A stretch of 64,000 bases of DNA from Pleionea sp. CnH1-48 (GCF_024124665.1 NZ_JAMXSB010000002.1:186001-250000); one strand, 5' to 3'; shown: positions 37,197 to 47,009, numbered from the stretch's first letter. The notes: generated from the letters alone by a model not told the origin. Numbers and translations: made by a program.

Positions 37197-38990
37197 TTAA
37201 GTCTTACAGAAGGTTCGATAAGCCGTTTGTATTCCTGGTCCACCGTAGCCATTTGTCAGGCGTCGATGAGAGCGCAAAAACACGATGTAAGAACAGGCAT
37301 CCCAGGCTGCAACATTGACTGGGTTATCAGAAGTTGCAGGCGTTCCAGTGGACTGCCCTCCTCTAAAGGTAAAGCTGCCTCCATCATCGATTCTGGGTAC
37401 CGGCCAATCCATGTGTGCTCCCTGTTTTTCGATTTCTACTTCGAACCAGTCAAGATGAGGATGGTCTACGGTATAACGAACCGTTACCGTATGGGTGATA
37501 GGCTGACACAAATTAGCCCCCGTTAGAAACTCGTCTAACTCTAACCACATCAACGCGCTGGCATTATTGATGACAATCTTTTCTAACAAACTTTCATGGA
37601 TGGTTGTCCAACCTCCGCCTGTATCTTCCTGAAGCTCATACGCCAGAGCGAACTCATGAACTTGTCGAGCAGCATCAATAGCTGCCGGAGTACCTGCATC
37701 AGGATTAGGAGACGGATTACTATACCCTTGAGAAGGCGCTAAGTGTGTTGAGTTAAGCCGAATCAGTCGATTGCCAACAGGTGTATAACGCGAGTCGCTT
37801 TCTACCGAGATCCAACCATTAACATCAGGAACATGGTTATGTGTCGCCGCCGGGTTATTGACATAAACCGGCTCTAAAATGAGAGGTGATAAAGAAGCCA
37901 CTATCTGCCCAACTTGAGTGGCAGGGATCATATCTTTGGTGACAGGATTGGCAGGCAACGCTGGGCCAGTCCAATTTCTTTCATAAAGAAAACGATAGCG
38001 TAGTTTTCTGCTGGCGGTTGCTTTTCCTGTTTGACCAATCATGGTCATCACTCCGGTAAACGCCAGATTACCCACTTGAGTATAACCATTGCTACGAAAA
38101 TCGTGCATATTGGTTGAGTCGGGTATTTGATAGTTGCCCACATGAGTCCACATAGGAATTTCAACAGGGTTAATCGGCTCCAGATCAACACACAACTCAA
38201 CGCAAAAACAGTTGGTAATGTCTTCTCTGTCAGGCTTACGTCCGCGTGCAGGTGGCTCATCCAACAGCAGGATGGTATTGCCATTAGCATCTTGCGCTTC
38301 GATCTGAAAGTACACATCAGGACCGCCAGTCCATTCTAGATTGATAAAGGGAGATAGAGGTGTTTTCTTGAATTGGTCGCCATCATAGTAAATATAAAAC
38401 CAACCATTAGCATCAGTAGTGGCTTCACCTAAAAAGTCATTTTGAATCCAGTCCACATCGTGCGCTTTTACTTTAACGCCACCAACAGGGCTTTGAGGTT
38501 TTTCACAGGTAGTCACTCGGCCACAAATGACCCAGATATCGTGTTTTTTAAGCCATGCGCACCAAATATTGGATGGAACGAGAAAATCATAATAGTGATG
38601 TTGATAACGTTCTAACTGTTCCCATTGTGGACAGTATCGAGCTAATAAAAAATGTTCTTCGGGATCGAGTGACTTTTCACTCCCAGGGATCTGTCTAAAA
38701 CTAACAACGACCTCGATACACTCTCCGGCATAATCGAGTTTGTCTCCATCAAAACTCGCGGCAAACTGACCATCGTCATCTGCTGTTCCTGATACTAATA
38801 AGTCGTTCTTTCGACCGGCGAGATCTTTATCAGACAGTTGCTGATACGTTTTGGCAATCGATGGTTCTCGTGGGCAATCATCCTTTTGAGCCCTGAAGAG
38901 TTGTACTCGAACGTTTGAAAATCTGGCGCGACATCCGCACTTTGTAATGCGCGCAGCTAAGCTTGCACTGAATCTAAATAGATTGGCCAT
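37197..38990 (-). CDS. Large protein with transthyretin-like (carboxypeptidase-regulatory-like) domains
   Basis: A 597-residue protein with no signal peptide (begins MANLFRFSASLAARIT; AAAGGA upstream). Two beta-sandwich units are visible: ~20-115 (VRVQLFRA ... GTADDDGQFAASFDGDKLD) and ~155-260 (GRVTTCEKPQSPVGGVKVKAHDVDW, GEATTDANGWFYIYYDGDQFK). The remaining ~330 residues are beta-rich, aromatic and of unknown fold (GNYQIPDSTNMHDFRSNGYT, RYRFLYERNWTG). Possible roles include a scaffold or a non-classically exported protein; I do not assign a function. It is monocistronic with strong hairpins after it. Confidence 0.7.
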   Translation of the reverse strand: MANLFRFSASLAARITKCGCRARFSNVRVQLFRAQKDDCPREPSIAKTYQQLSDKDLAGRKNDLLVSGTADDDGQFAASFDGDKLDYAGECIEVVVSFRQIPGSEKSLDPEEHFLLARYCPQWEQLERYQHHYYDFLVPSNIWCAWLKKHDIWVICGRVTTCEKPQSPVGGVKVKAHDVDWIQNDFLGEATTDANGWFYIYYDGDQFKKTPLSPFINLEWTGGPDVYFQIEAQDANGNTILLLDEPPARGRKPDREDITNCFCVELCVDLEPINPVEIPMWTHVGNYQIPDSTNMHDFRSNGYTQVGNLAFTGVMTMIGQTGKATASRKLRYRFLYERNWTGPALPANPVTKDMIPATQVGQIVASLSPLILEPVYVNNPAATHNHVPDVNGWISVESDSRYTPVGNRLIRLNSTHLAPSQGYSNPSPNPDAGTPAAIDAARQVHEFALAYELQEDTGGGWTTIHESLLEKIVINNASALMWLELDEFLTGANLCQPITHTVTVRYTVDHPHLDWFEVEIEKQGAHMDWPVPRIDDGGSFTFRGGQSTGTPATSDNPVNVAAWDACSYIVFLRSHRRLTNGYGGPGIQTAYRTFCKT

Positions 38991-39265
38991 GCTAAAGTCC
39001 TTTCAGTTATTTACATTAAATATGCTATAACTTCCTTCCAATACATCATTCCTTTGTGAGCAATATTTGGCTGAAAGTTATCCCTGTATACCTACAACTA
39101 ACAGCACGATAAATCATACACCAGTGCCGTGTTCAACAAAATCAGGCTTCTCGCAAATCTCTGTAAGAAATCTCTGAAATTGATTGGACGCTTTATCTTA
39201 CTTTTCACTTTCATTTCACTTGCTTTGTCTTATCTTGGTAGCCTAATCAATCAGGAGTAATACTA

Positions 39266-40444
39266 ATGAAAACCAATTGGACTCTTACGGTTACACTGGC
39301 TCTGCTTTTTTTAACACCCATCGTTAACTCAGCAAATACACTGGATAAAAAGATTGAACGATATGTAACAGAGCATCAGTTTCCTGGTGCTGTCACCATG
39401 ATCATGAAGGATGACAAAATTATCCACTACTCTTCCGTTGGCTATAACAACATCAAGCAAAAAAAAGAACTCAAAAAGAATGACGTTTTTCGCATTTACT
39501 CGATGACAAAACCTATTGTGTCAGTGGCGGTGTTGCAATTAGTGCAACAAGGAAAAATCAAACTTGATGAAGACATTAGAACCTACCTGCCCGACTTTGA
39601 ACCTTTTGAATTTGATGGAAAAGAACACACCATTACCGTCCATCAGCTCTTATCCCATACTGCTGGACTCGGCTACTTTGGTGGCTTTAGCAATTGGGTA
39701 GACTTTATGTATTTATTACTTGATCCTAACGATCGCGACAATACAACCGATGGACTCATTAGCGATGTCTCTGGTATTGGATTAAAACATAAGCCGGGAG
39801 CTCAATGGCGTTATAGTATTGCCAGTGATATTCAGGGCGCATTGATCGAAAAAGTGACAGGACAACGACTAGGCGATTATCTGAAACAACACATCTTTGA
39901 CCCTTTAGAAATGAATGACACGGCCTTTTGGGTAGCAGCCGCTAATGCCTCTCGATTGGTAGACATGTACGAGTATGAAGATGGCGAAGTGAGCTTTGGT
40001 GAATTTGGAAATCGTAGTGAATATCTAGAAGAACCCAGTTTACATTCTGGCGGTGGTGGACTCATCTCTACGACCAGTGATTACGCCAAATTTGTTTCCA
40101 TGCTAATGCACAAAGGCCAGTACAAAAACCATCGGATCTTGTCGGAATCCCTCGTCAACACTATGTTAAGCTCGCACACAGAAAATATGGATACCTGGTT
40201 ACTTCCCAAACTTTACCCAGGCACAGGCTTCGGCTACGGCCTCGGTGTCAAAGAAGCAACCGATGGGCATAGAGCCAAAGGCAGTTTTTATTGGGCAGGT
40301 AAAGGCGGCACTTTTTTCTGGGCTGATCCAAGTCAAAACCTGGTGGTCGTAGTGATGACTCAGCTAGAAGACGGCTGGCGAAAAATGGACCGCTGGCTGG
40401 TGCCCGAAGTTTACGCTCTTATCGACAATATGAAGGACGAGTAA
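39266..40444 (+). CDS. Exported class-C beta-lactamase-fold serine hydrolase
   Basis: A 392-residue protein with signal peptide (TPIVNSANT cleavage). The SxxK catalytic motif is SMTK (Ser79, Lys82), the second-motif Tyr is in WRYSIASD, and the third-motif region reads GKGGTFFWADP. This is the EstB/D-aminopeptidase-like branch of the family rather than a true AmpC, so an esterase or peptidase role is more likely than antibiotic resistance; the exact substrate cannot be told. CAGGAG precedes the ATG. Monocistronic with a terminator. Confidence 0.85.
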   Translation: MKTNWTLTVTLALLFLTPIVNSANTLDKKIERYVTEHQFPGAVTMIMKDDKIIHYSSVGYNNIKQKKELKKNDVFRIYSMTKPIVSVAVLQLVQQGKIKLDEDIRTYLPDFEPFEFDGKEHTITVHQLLSHTAGLGYFGGFSNWVDFMYLLLDPNDRDNTTDGLISDVSGIGLKHKPGAQWRYSIASDIQGALIEKVTGQRLGDYLKQHIFDPLEMNDTAFWVAAANASRLVDMYEYEDGEVSFGEFGNRSEYLEEPSLHSGGGGLISTTSDYAKFVSMLMHKGQYKNHRILSESLVNTMLSSHTENMDTWLLPKLYPGTGFGYGLGVKEATDGHRAKGSFYWAGKGGTFFWADPSQNLVVVVMTQLEDGWRKMDRWLVPEVYALIDNMKDE

Positions 40445-40489
40445 CTGATAACGATAGAATTAAATAATGTTAGCTTTTCGTTTAGTAAG

Positions 40490-40514
40490 TCAGAGTCCTC
40501 TAGCAGGACTCTGA
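40490..40514. terminator. Hairpin terminator between convergent genes
   Basis: TCAGAGTCCT ctagc AGGACTCTGA, a perfect 10-bp stem, 46 nt after the serine hydrolase stop and 27 nt after the leftward gene's stop. Confidence 0.65.
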
Positions 40515-40541
40515 GCTATGATTTACAAGTCCAACAAGCGG

Positions 40542-40859
40542 CTAGTCTGCAACTACTTCTGTGATTATGGGGTAATTGTAAGTTGCTTGGCATCCGTCAA
40601 TATAAAGTTTGACTTTTTTATTCGATGTATATGATGCCAGTAACAATGAGTAAGTTTCTTTAAACAACGGCTGGTCAGCCCTAAGAAAAAGATTTGAAGA
40701 AACTGAACATCCATCATTGATCATGTGCTGATGCTTAAAATAGATACCATTTCGACTGGGCTTAGGGTATATACTTGTAATTTTTCCAGACTCAGTCCAT
40801 TTACCAGCAGTAGCAAATACCGAAAAACCAACAAAGAGAATTAACACCTTAAGTTTCAT
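40542..40859 (-). CDS. Small exported two-cysteine protein, paralogue of 2793-3107
   Basis: A 105-residue protein if started at the ATG at 40859, with signal peptide MKLKVLILFVGFSVFATAG. A GTG at 40907 has a better ribosome binding site (GAGAGGAAAG) and would add 16 residues before the hydrophobic core; the start is therefore uncertain. Cysteines in NDGCSVSS and IDGCQATY are spaced as in the 2793 protein, and both share LLASYTSNKKVKL/LAAFTTKKKLSF. Pattern WTESGKITSIYPKP near the front. Function unknown. Confidence 0.6.
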   Translation of the reverse strand: MKLKVLILFVGFSVFATAGKWTESGKITSIYPKPSRNGIYFKHQHMINDGCSVSSNLFLRADQPLFKETYSLLLASYTSNKKVKLYIDGCQATYNYPIITEVVAD

Positions 40860-40994
40860 CCTATTAACAATTAAAATACCTATTTTATGAACAATAAGAT
40901 TATACACCGCTTTCCTCTCATAAAAGCTTTAGATAAAACAGTGACTCTATAAGGCCCAATCCGTTAAAATACGCTCACATTCGAAGAACCACTG

Positions 40995-42818
40995 ATGCGT
41001 CCACAAGCAACCATGCTGTACCGATTTAAAGATTTTGAGTTTAACAGTGCCGATCTTGTTTTGAAGCAAAAGGGTGAAGCCGTCGCTATTCGCCATAACG
41101 AAGCCAAGGTGCTCAGCCTGCTGTTGCAGCATCGTGACAAAGTGCTCAGCAAAAACGACATATTGTCTCACGTCTGGCAAGACAAGGTGGTCTCTGATCA
41201 GGCTATCTTTCAGAATATCAGCCATTTAAGAAATCTATTAGGCAACGACGCCATCAAAACCTTCTCGAAGAGAGGGTATCAATGGCAATTACCCTTGGTT
41301 CAATCAGCAGAGCCAAAACACTCACCTCAGCCAACTACAGACATAACCCTTAAAGCTTCCAAACCTCGACGAAGCTCAATACTTGCACTAGCAGCCATTG
41401 TTTTAGTGTTCTGTTTAGGATTTATCCTAACCACTCTTCGAGACACCTCCGACCAAAACACCCGAGCAACAGTGTCCAAGATTGCCTATCTGCCCTTTTC
41501 AGATCCACAAGATGGCTCATCAATAGAACTGACTGATAATGAGCACTTTAATTTTACAGCGCTCACCCACATAGATTCGAGAAGTTTCAATCTGGCCATC
41601 GAGCTAGAATATCCAAAGATTGCTGATGAACATCCGATGGTTTTGTCCATTGATATGCGTGCCCACAACCAGATTACATTTCTCGACTTTTCGCTTAAGG
41701 GACGTGTCAATGAATGGAATGGTGAACTATCGGCCTCCAATACAACGCAGGCCATCGCTAAATTACAGCAACATCTGCAACAAGATTTTCTATACTCGTT
41801 TCTCAACGAAGTGCAGCCACCTCAAGTCAAACTGGCTAATCTGGCCATTGCTCACCAGCAGCGACCATCGGATCTCATTCTATTAGGTCATCTGGTTCAT
41901 CACTACATCGCATCCGATGAGTTAGATAAAGCCATGATAATGGCAGAAAAACTCAGTCAACAGGCACAAGAGCAAAAAGACAGCCAGCAACAAGGCAATG
42001 CACTCTTGTATCAAAGTCAGATATTAACAAGTAAAGAGTTATATGAACTCAGTGCTCAAAAGTTAACTGCCGCAATCGAACAGTTTGAGCATATTGGCAA
42101 CTTGAAGCGTCAGGCGGATGCCTGGGTCGCGCGCTCATGGCTCGATCATCAAGCGGGCGATTATGCCGCCGTAAAAAACGATTTGCTAATGTCTGCTCAG
42201 CTGTCGGAACAAGCCAGAGATGTTTCTCGAGAATTGCACGCCCTTACCTATCTTTCAGTCATGGCATCTAAAAACCGTCAAGACGAAGATAAATACCAAT
42301 ACCTGCGACAAGCTGAAAGTAAAATGAGAAGCTACCAGCTGCCAATTTATCACTTTGCAAAAATACCTTTTCATTATTCGATATTTACTAAAAAGCCTTC
42401 GGACAAAGAGCCACACCTGAAACGGGTTCTGGAATATACGCAACTAACACCTAACCACTGGGTTGCCAAATCAAGTCGCGAACAACTGCTCACTATGTAT
42501 ATTGAACAGAATCGATTGAGTGATGCCAAAGCACTTGTTGATACTCTGGTTGCAAATAACGCCCACAATGCTTATTTACGAGTTCTTCTGGCGAAAGCAA
42601 CACAAGATTCCCACGCGTTTATTGTTCAGGCACAGCGGGCTTTTGAACAAGCAGAAATGGCCGGAGAAACTCCCTTGAGCCTAAACATCGCCCTTCTCTT
42701 ATGTGAAGAAAAAGACACTCATGTGAACTACGATTTTTACAGTCAATATATTCGCGAACATGCAACACAGCGTTGGTCTCGTATCAATCAAGAAAAGCTC
42801 ACAGCGCTTAATTTATAA
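40995..42818 (+). CDS. CadC/ToxR-like membrane transcriptional regulator with TPR sensor part
   Basis: A 607-residue protein. N-terminal OmpR-type winged helix (~8-100: YRFKDFEFNSADLVLKQKGE, LSKNDILSHVWQDKVVSDQA, TFSKRGYQW). One transmembrane helix at ~130-150 (SILALAAIVLVFCLGFIL). The periplasmic ~450 residues are helical and TPR-like. The architecture is that of CadC-family one-component regulators, which bind DNA while anchored in the membrane. Target genes unknown; neighbours on both sides are separate units. A second in-frame start lies six codons in. Confidence 0.82.
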   Translation: MRPQATMLYRFKDFEFNSADLVLKQKGEAVAIRHNEAKVLSLLLQHRDKVLSKNDILSHVWQDKVVSDQAIFQNISHLRNLLGNDAIKTFSKRGYQWQLPLVQSAEPKHSPQPTTDITLKASKPRRSSILALAAIVLVFCLGFILTTLRDTSDQNTRATVSKIAYLPFSDPQDGSSIELTDNEHFNFTALTHIDSRSFNLAIELEYPKIADEHPMVLSIDMRAHNQITFLDFSLKGRVNEWNGELSASNTTQAIAKLQQHLQQDFLYSFLNEVQPPQVKLANLAIAHQQRPSDLILLGHLVHHYIASDELDKAMIMAEKLSQQAQEQKDSQQQGNALLYQSQILTSKELYELSAQKLTAAIEQFEHIGNLKRQADAWVARSWLDHQAGDYAAVKNDLLMSAQLSEQARDVSRELHALTYLSVMASKNRQDEDKYQYLRQAESKMRSYQLPIYHFAKIPFHYSIFTKKPSDKEPHLKRVLEYTQLTPNHWVAKSSREQLLTMYIEQNRLSDAKALVDTLVANNAHNAYLRVLLAKATQDSHAFIVQAQRAFEQAEMAGETPLSLNIALLLCEEKDTHVNYDFYSQYIREHATQRWSRINQEKLTALNL

Positions 42819-42841
42819 AGGCAGCACTCAGTGCTGCCTTT
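42817..42841. terminator. Bidirectional terminator between convergent genes
   Basis: AAAGGCAGCAC tca GTGCTGCCTTT, a perfect 11-bp stem that overlaps the stop codon of the CadC-like gene and precedes the leftward FGE-like stop. Confidence 0.8.
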
Positions 42842-42862
42842 GTCTCTTACTGGCTCAAACGA

Positions 42863-44527
42863 TCAGCTCTCTTTTGGCAGCAATGACAGCCAGTTTAACT
42901 TCCAGTGGCTGTCCAGTGATTTGATCTTTAGCGAATGTTTGCCTTTGCTTAAATAAATACTGCTTCCTCCCTGAGTCTGCCACTCGTGATAACCGCCTGT
43001 TTTGGCAACAGCATATCGATCGAGCTTTTTATCGTCGATCAAAAGCTCAAAACCTGTGCGATCTTCAGGACTCGCAACCCGAAACTCCACTTGATAATGT
43101 CCGGCTTTAGTAACGTCTATGGAATATTCCATTTGCGCCTGTTTCGCAATACCTTCGGGCCCTGTCAGCACATGGCCGCCACGATCATTATCGGAAGAAA
43201 AACTGATAGAAGCCCCTTCTGTCTTAACGGACCATTCCGCCTCGATCTTGCCTGGCAAATTAAAAGTACCTGCCTTAGTAATAACCGGTTCACTGTAATA
43301 ACTTTGCAAATGATTTTTTACTGCTACAACGGTGTATTCATACTCATGTTTTCCGGCGTTAGCATCAACAAAATGATTGTGCTTGAGGTTAGCCGCAACC
43401 AGCTTAAACATCTCACCTTTTATTGGGTTACGATAGACGCGGTAACCTTCAATATCCTGCTGATGGTGCTTATCCCAGGTTAAGGTCACTACGCCGTCGC
43501 TCTGTTTTAACTTCACATTGCGCACAGGCTCTGGAAAGTCAGATATCAGCGCTCGGCGTTTTCGTTCTGTCGCTTGCGCAAATTTAAGTGACTTTAAAAA
43601 ATACTGGGTCGCTTTAGAAGCTTTTGGAGCCTCGCCATCAAGGGCGACTCGAAAACCATCAACACCACCCGAAAAATCTTCGCCGATGGCTCCGCGAGCT
43701 GTGAGCGGGCTATTATCCCAGTGCCAGCTGCTGCCTCTGGCGACACGTCGTCGACATTCGCCATCTTTTCTCGCTGAACCGTCCGTTGGTGCGTTTTCAT
43801 ATCCTCTCACATAACAATCGGCGAGCATTTCTTGAACATTGCTGATCACATCATATAAGCCTAAAGGATTTGGCTTATACATACCGACGATGCTGGCGTA
43901 AGCAGAAGAGTCAGAACATTTATGCAACCCAGTCGTCCAATTGTAATAACTGGTGTTAGCATCCCGTTGCAAAATGCTTTCGCCATAGAGATCCGCCGTA
44001 TTGGCGTATTCGCACACTTGTGTACCATCTTTATCATCACCGAAAAAATAGTCGGTCTTGGTACCTGCTCGAGCGGCATATTCCCACTCAGCTTCTGTTG
44101 GTAAGCGGTAGGGTTTCCCCGTTTCTTTAGCCAACCAATCCGTATAAGCTTTGGCTGCCTTCCAGTTGATGCAAACTACTGGTTGAAATTCACTGGTCGT
44201 CAGCGCATTGGCATCCCAGCTTCCTGGAGACGCCAGCTTAAACCAACCATCTAACTCATGGCGACATTCGGTAGGTAGAGGATAACCCGTCGCTTTAGCA
44301 AACTGCCGAAACTCTTTAACGGTCACTTCGTACTTGCCGAGACCAAAAGCCTTCAAATGGACTTTATGAACAGGTTTAGAGGATTCTCTGTCGTCAGATC
44401 CCATTTCAAAACTGCCTGCTGGAATCGTCACCATGGGCGGTTCAATAGGCGAAATATTCTTGCCTGCATAAAGACTCATGCTACCAACCGACACGCATAC
44501 AGAGAGTAAAACTGTGTTTAATTTCAT
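42863..44527 (-). CDS. Exported formylglycine-enzyme-fold protein with FN3 and CBM-like domains
   Basis: A 554-residue protein from the ATG at 44527 (AAAGGAAAAG upstream), with signal peptide MKLNTVLLSVCVSVGSMSLYAG. Residues ~30-310 are an FGE/sulfatase-modifying domain (TIPAGSFEMGSDDRES, YEVTVKEFRQFAKATGYPLP, YRLPTEAEWEYAARAGTKTD, ARGSSWHWDN, VDGFRVAL). The Cys pair used by true formylglycine-generating enzymes near the C-terminal part of this fold is not present, so sulfatase activation is unlikely. An FN3-like unit (~335-420) and a CBM6-like C-terminus (~430-554: YSIDVTKAGHYQVEFRVAS, GKHSLKIKS) suggest carbohydrate or cell-surface binding. Confidence 0.82.
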   Translation of the reverse strand: MKLNTVLLSVCVSVGSMSLYAGKNISPIEPPMVTIPAGSFEMGSDDRESSKPVHKVHLKAFGLGKYEVTVKEFRQFAKATGYPLPTECRHELDGWFKLASPGSWDANALTTSEFQPVVCINWKAAKAYTDWLAKETGKPYRLPTEAEWEYAARAGTKTDYFFGDDKDGTQVCEYANTADLYGESILQRDANTSYYNWTTGLHKCSDSSAYASIVGMYKPNPLGLYDVISNVQEMLADCYVRGYENAPTDGSARKDGECRRRVARGSSWHWDNSPLTARGAIGEDFSGGVDGFRVALDGEAPKASKATQYFLKSLKFAQATERKRRALISDFPEPVRNVKLKQSDGVVTLTWDKHHQQDIEGYRVYRNPIKGEMFKLVAANLKHNHFVDANAGKHEYEYTVVAVKNHLQSYYSEPVITKAGTFNLPGKIEAEWSVKTEGASISFSSDNDRGGHVLTGPEGIAKQAQMEYSIDVTKAGHYQVEFRVASPEDRTGFELLIDDKKLDRYAVAKTGGYHEWQTQGGSSIYLSKGKHSLKIKSLDSHWKLNWLSLLPKES

Positions 44528-45342
44528 TCGCTTTTCCTTTGTGTAAAGAGAAAACAAGAATGAGAAAAACGAGTAAGAAAATCCTAGCAAATAGTTAAAT
44601 TCGGATGAAAATAGAAAAATTATAGATTTATAAGTTAATAAACCAGATCAAGAATACCTTGCTATCTCGTTGTTTTATTTAGTAAATTACTCTCTTATGA
44701 ATTAGACAGCAATGGCTGAGCAATTAATATACACAAACTACGTTTAGAACTTCTCAGCACCAACTTAAGACACCCTGATGCCATCCTAAGACACTCTGGC
44801 CTTTCGAGCTAGTTATCTTTCAACCATCAAATATTCGATAGATGCTCAAATCATTTGAATCAAAGTTAACTAATAGAAGGTGCACGAGGCTCTATTCAAT
44901 AATTCAAAATGCGCGTTCTGGGAGAAATCATGAAAAGTTCTATTTGCGTCTGCGTGAATCTAATGACATGTCAGAGATTGACCATGACGTTGCATTTATT
45001 GGGTCCATTGGTGCAAGGATAGAAAGTGATATCACAACAGAAGTATCTATAAGGCCAATATGCGAGTCATCACAGTAACAGCTCTCTTATAAAACGCTCT
45101 GATAACTTATCTTTTTTATCGAAAATATAAAAACAGAAGAAAATCCTATAAATTAAAATATCTCTTAACTTAAAAGCCGCTAAAATTTCTTCTATCCTAT
45201 TGTTTATTAATAATTATCTTAATATTTCTCGGCATATTAAAATCCATATTATTAGCGATAAACTCGGCCAACAATTGCCTCTTTCGTAAACTTAATATTC
45301 GATATGTTCAAAATACGACCAAACTTTCAAATCTCAAAGTCG
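44528..45342. other. Intergenic region, about 815 bp
   Basis: AT-rich. Two short rightward frames (44842-45078 and 44930-45022) were considered; the second has a good ribosome binding site but only 30 codons. No convincing gene, RNA or repeat seen. Confidence 0.5.
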
Positions 45343-46056
45343 TCATTCGTCAGCCCTCATTCCCTCTAACCAGCGGCAGGAAATATACGATACCATTTCA
45401 GTCGCTTTACCCCGTATAAAACGATATCCATAAGGACGCTTCTCGATATCAAGAGCCACAATGATCTTTTCTGCACCGTATCTGGCTTTCTTTAACAGAT
45501 TGGCTACGGGGAAAACCGATAAAGAGGTCCCCACTACCAACACTTTCCCCGCTGTTTTTAAGTGTTCCCGCGCCAAATTATAGTTAAGTACCGTCTCACC
45601 AAACCACACAATATGAGGGCGTAGTTGCTGGCCATCGGCTGAACAATCGCCAAGATTAATATCCTTGTAGCCGATAGAGACAACATCTTTAATATCACTC
45701 TCGCTTCTCGCCTTAGTGATTTCACCATGCACATGAATAACCTGATTAGATCCAGCCCGCTCGTGCAAATCATCGATGTTTTGCGTAATGACGATGGTAT
45801 TATATTTCTCCTGCAGCTTAGCTATCGCGATGTGTGCTTTATTCGGCGCACAATCCGCTATCTGACGGCGTCTTTCGTTATAAAAATCCAGAACTAACTC
45901 AGGATTCGCCTTCCAGGCACCAGGTGTAGCTACTTGTTGTATGGAATAATTATTCCACAGCCCGTCAGCGTCTCTAAAGGTGGGAATGCCACTTTCGGCA
46001 CTAACACCCGCACCTGTGAGTACAACGACTTTGTTTTTGTCGATAGGTGGTTTCAT
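45343..46056 (-). CDS. Sir2-family NAD-dependent deacylase (zinc-site-lacking type)
   Basis: A 237-residue sirtuin. The NAD-binding motifs are GAGVSAESGIPTFRD, TQNIDDLHERAG and HVHGE (catalytic His), plus GTSLSVFP. FYNERRRQ fits the Tyr/Arg pair of class III (desuccinylase-type) sirtuins. The zinc ribbon is missing: between HVHGE and LRPHIVWFGE only one Cys remains, where classical sirtuins carry four. AAAGGATT precedes the ATG. It lies about 73 bp from the ATP-grasp gene on the same strand, so co-transcription is possible. Confidence 0.88.
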   Translation of the reverse strand: MKPPIDKNKVVVLTGAGVSAESGIPTFRDADGLWNNYSIQQVATPGAWKANPELVLDFYNERRRQIADCAPNKAHIAIAKLQEKYNTIVITQNIDDLHERAGSNQVIHVHGEITKARSESDIKDVVSIGYKDINLGDCSADGQQLRPHIVWFGETVLNYNLAREHLKTAGKVLVVGTSLSVFPVANLLKKARYGAEKIIVALDIEKRPYGYRFIRGKATEMVSYISCRWLEGMRADE

Positions 46057-46129
46057 AATAATCCTTTCACACCCTTATTTATCTTTATTTCCTAGTGTCT
46101 TGAGTTCTTACTAGTACGAACGGCTTAGT

Positions 46130-46978
46130 TCAAACTTCATCAGTTTGGTGTTCAGCTTTTAAAACATTGTTCCAAAGTTGAATAGGCTCAACACCCGCAT
46201 ACCCACTTTCTTGTCCATCATTACACTCAATAACGATCCAGCGACCATCAAGAGTCTGCGCGAGGTCGATAACCAAGAACGGCACTTTAACCGTATCAGA
46301 TACTTTTTTAGCCAAAGCTAACGCTTCGGCTTTCTCTGATTCGGACCATGAATACTTAACGAATTCAGACCAATAATGCCCCACTCCAACCAGCTTACCC
46401 TTATACCAAAAACTTCGAAATTCATAGGACGGTGATACCTTTTCAGTGGAAGCTGCTTCGACTGCTCTTAAGTCTACAAACTCACGACAGACTAACTGCT
46501 GCCAGTGCAATATAGGATGGCGTTGATATTCTTTTAGGATACTACGACACTCATCTCTGTTTTTAGCAACACTTAAGTTTTTACTATGCTTGGCTGTCTG
46601 ACGAGATCCTTTGATAAACACAGGGTAATCAAAGTCACGCTCTATATCTAAAACATCAGGAATCTTGTCGTAACAAATGCTTCTCGGAGTGTCACCTTCG
46701 ATAAGAGGATACCACTGAGATAATTCACTTGCTCGGAAGTGCTCTTCTACATTGTTTATCAACGCGAATCCTATTTTCTTCAACTCAGAATAAGAGTCTT
46801 CATAATTTTCAAATGCCCCTACTCGGCAAATAAGTTCTCGGCCTGGTGGTATCTGGTAAGGTCGACGACATCGAAAAAGTGGTTCAAAAGAAAAATCATA
46901 GGCGGACACGCCAACCCACTTTTGAGCTAGCCAAACACACTCCTCTAGATGAAAAATATCAATCTGTTTAATGTTCAT
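46130..46978 (-). CDS. ATP-grasp protein (R2K/DUF4343-like)
   Basis: A 282-residue soluble protein. The ATP-grasp core is visible in ~125-275: YPVFIKGSRQTAKHSK (nucleotide-binding Lys), VCREFVDLRAVE, YEFRSFWYKGKLVGVGHYW, and PFLVIDLAQTLDGRWIVIECNDGQESGY with metal-binding acidic residues. These enzymes join a carboxylate to an amine or thiol using ATP; substrate unknown. It lies immediately 3' of the metalloprotease gene (31 bp) on the same strand. Confidence 0.75.
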   Translation of the reverse strand: MNIKQIDIFHLEECVWLAQKWVGVSAYDFSFEPLFRCRRPYQIPPGRELICRVGAFENYEDSYSELKKIGFALINNVEEHFRASELSQWYPLIEGDTPRSICYDKIPDVLDIERDFDYPVFIKGSRQTAKHSKNLSVAKNRDECRSILKEYQRHPILHWQQLVCREFVDLRAVEAASTEKVSPSYEFRSFWYKGKLVGVGHYWSEFVKYSWSESEKAEALALAKKVSDTVKVPFLVIDLAQTLDGRWIVIECNDGQESGYAGVEPIQLWNNVLKAEHQTDEV

Positions 46979-47009
46979 AGTTTTTAATTAATCGTGAATT
47001 ATAAGGCTT

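Noticed and set aside
41486-41806. 106-codon frame inside the CadC-like gene
   Set aside because: Antisense shadow without family resemblance.
44930-45022. 30-codon frame with GGGAGAAATC before its ATG
   Set aside because: Good ribosome site but the peptide is short, Leu/Cys-rich and has no support beyond that; left out as a gene.
44842-45078. 78-codon rightward frame in the long gap
   Set aside because: No ribosome binding site, no recognisable family, atypical residue use; probably chance.
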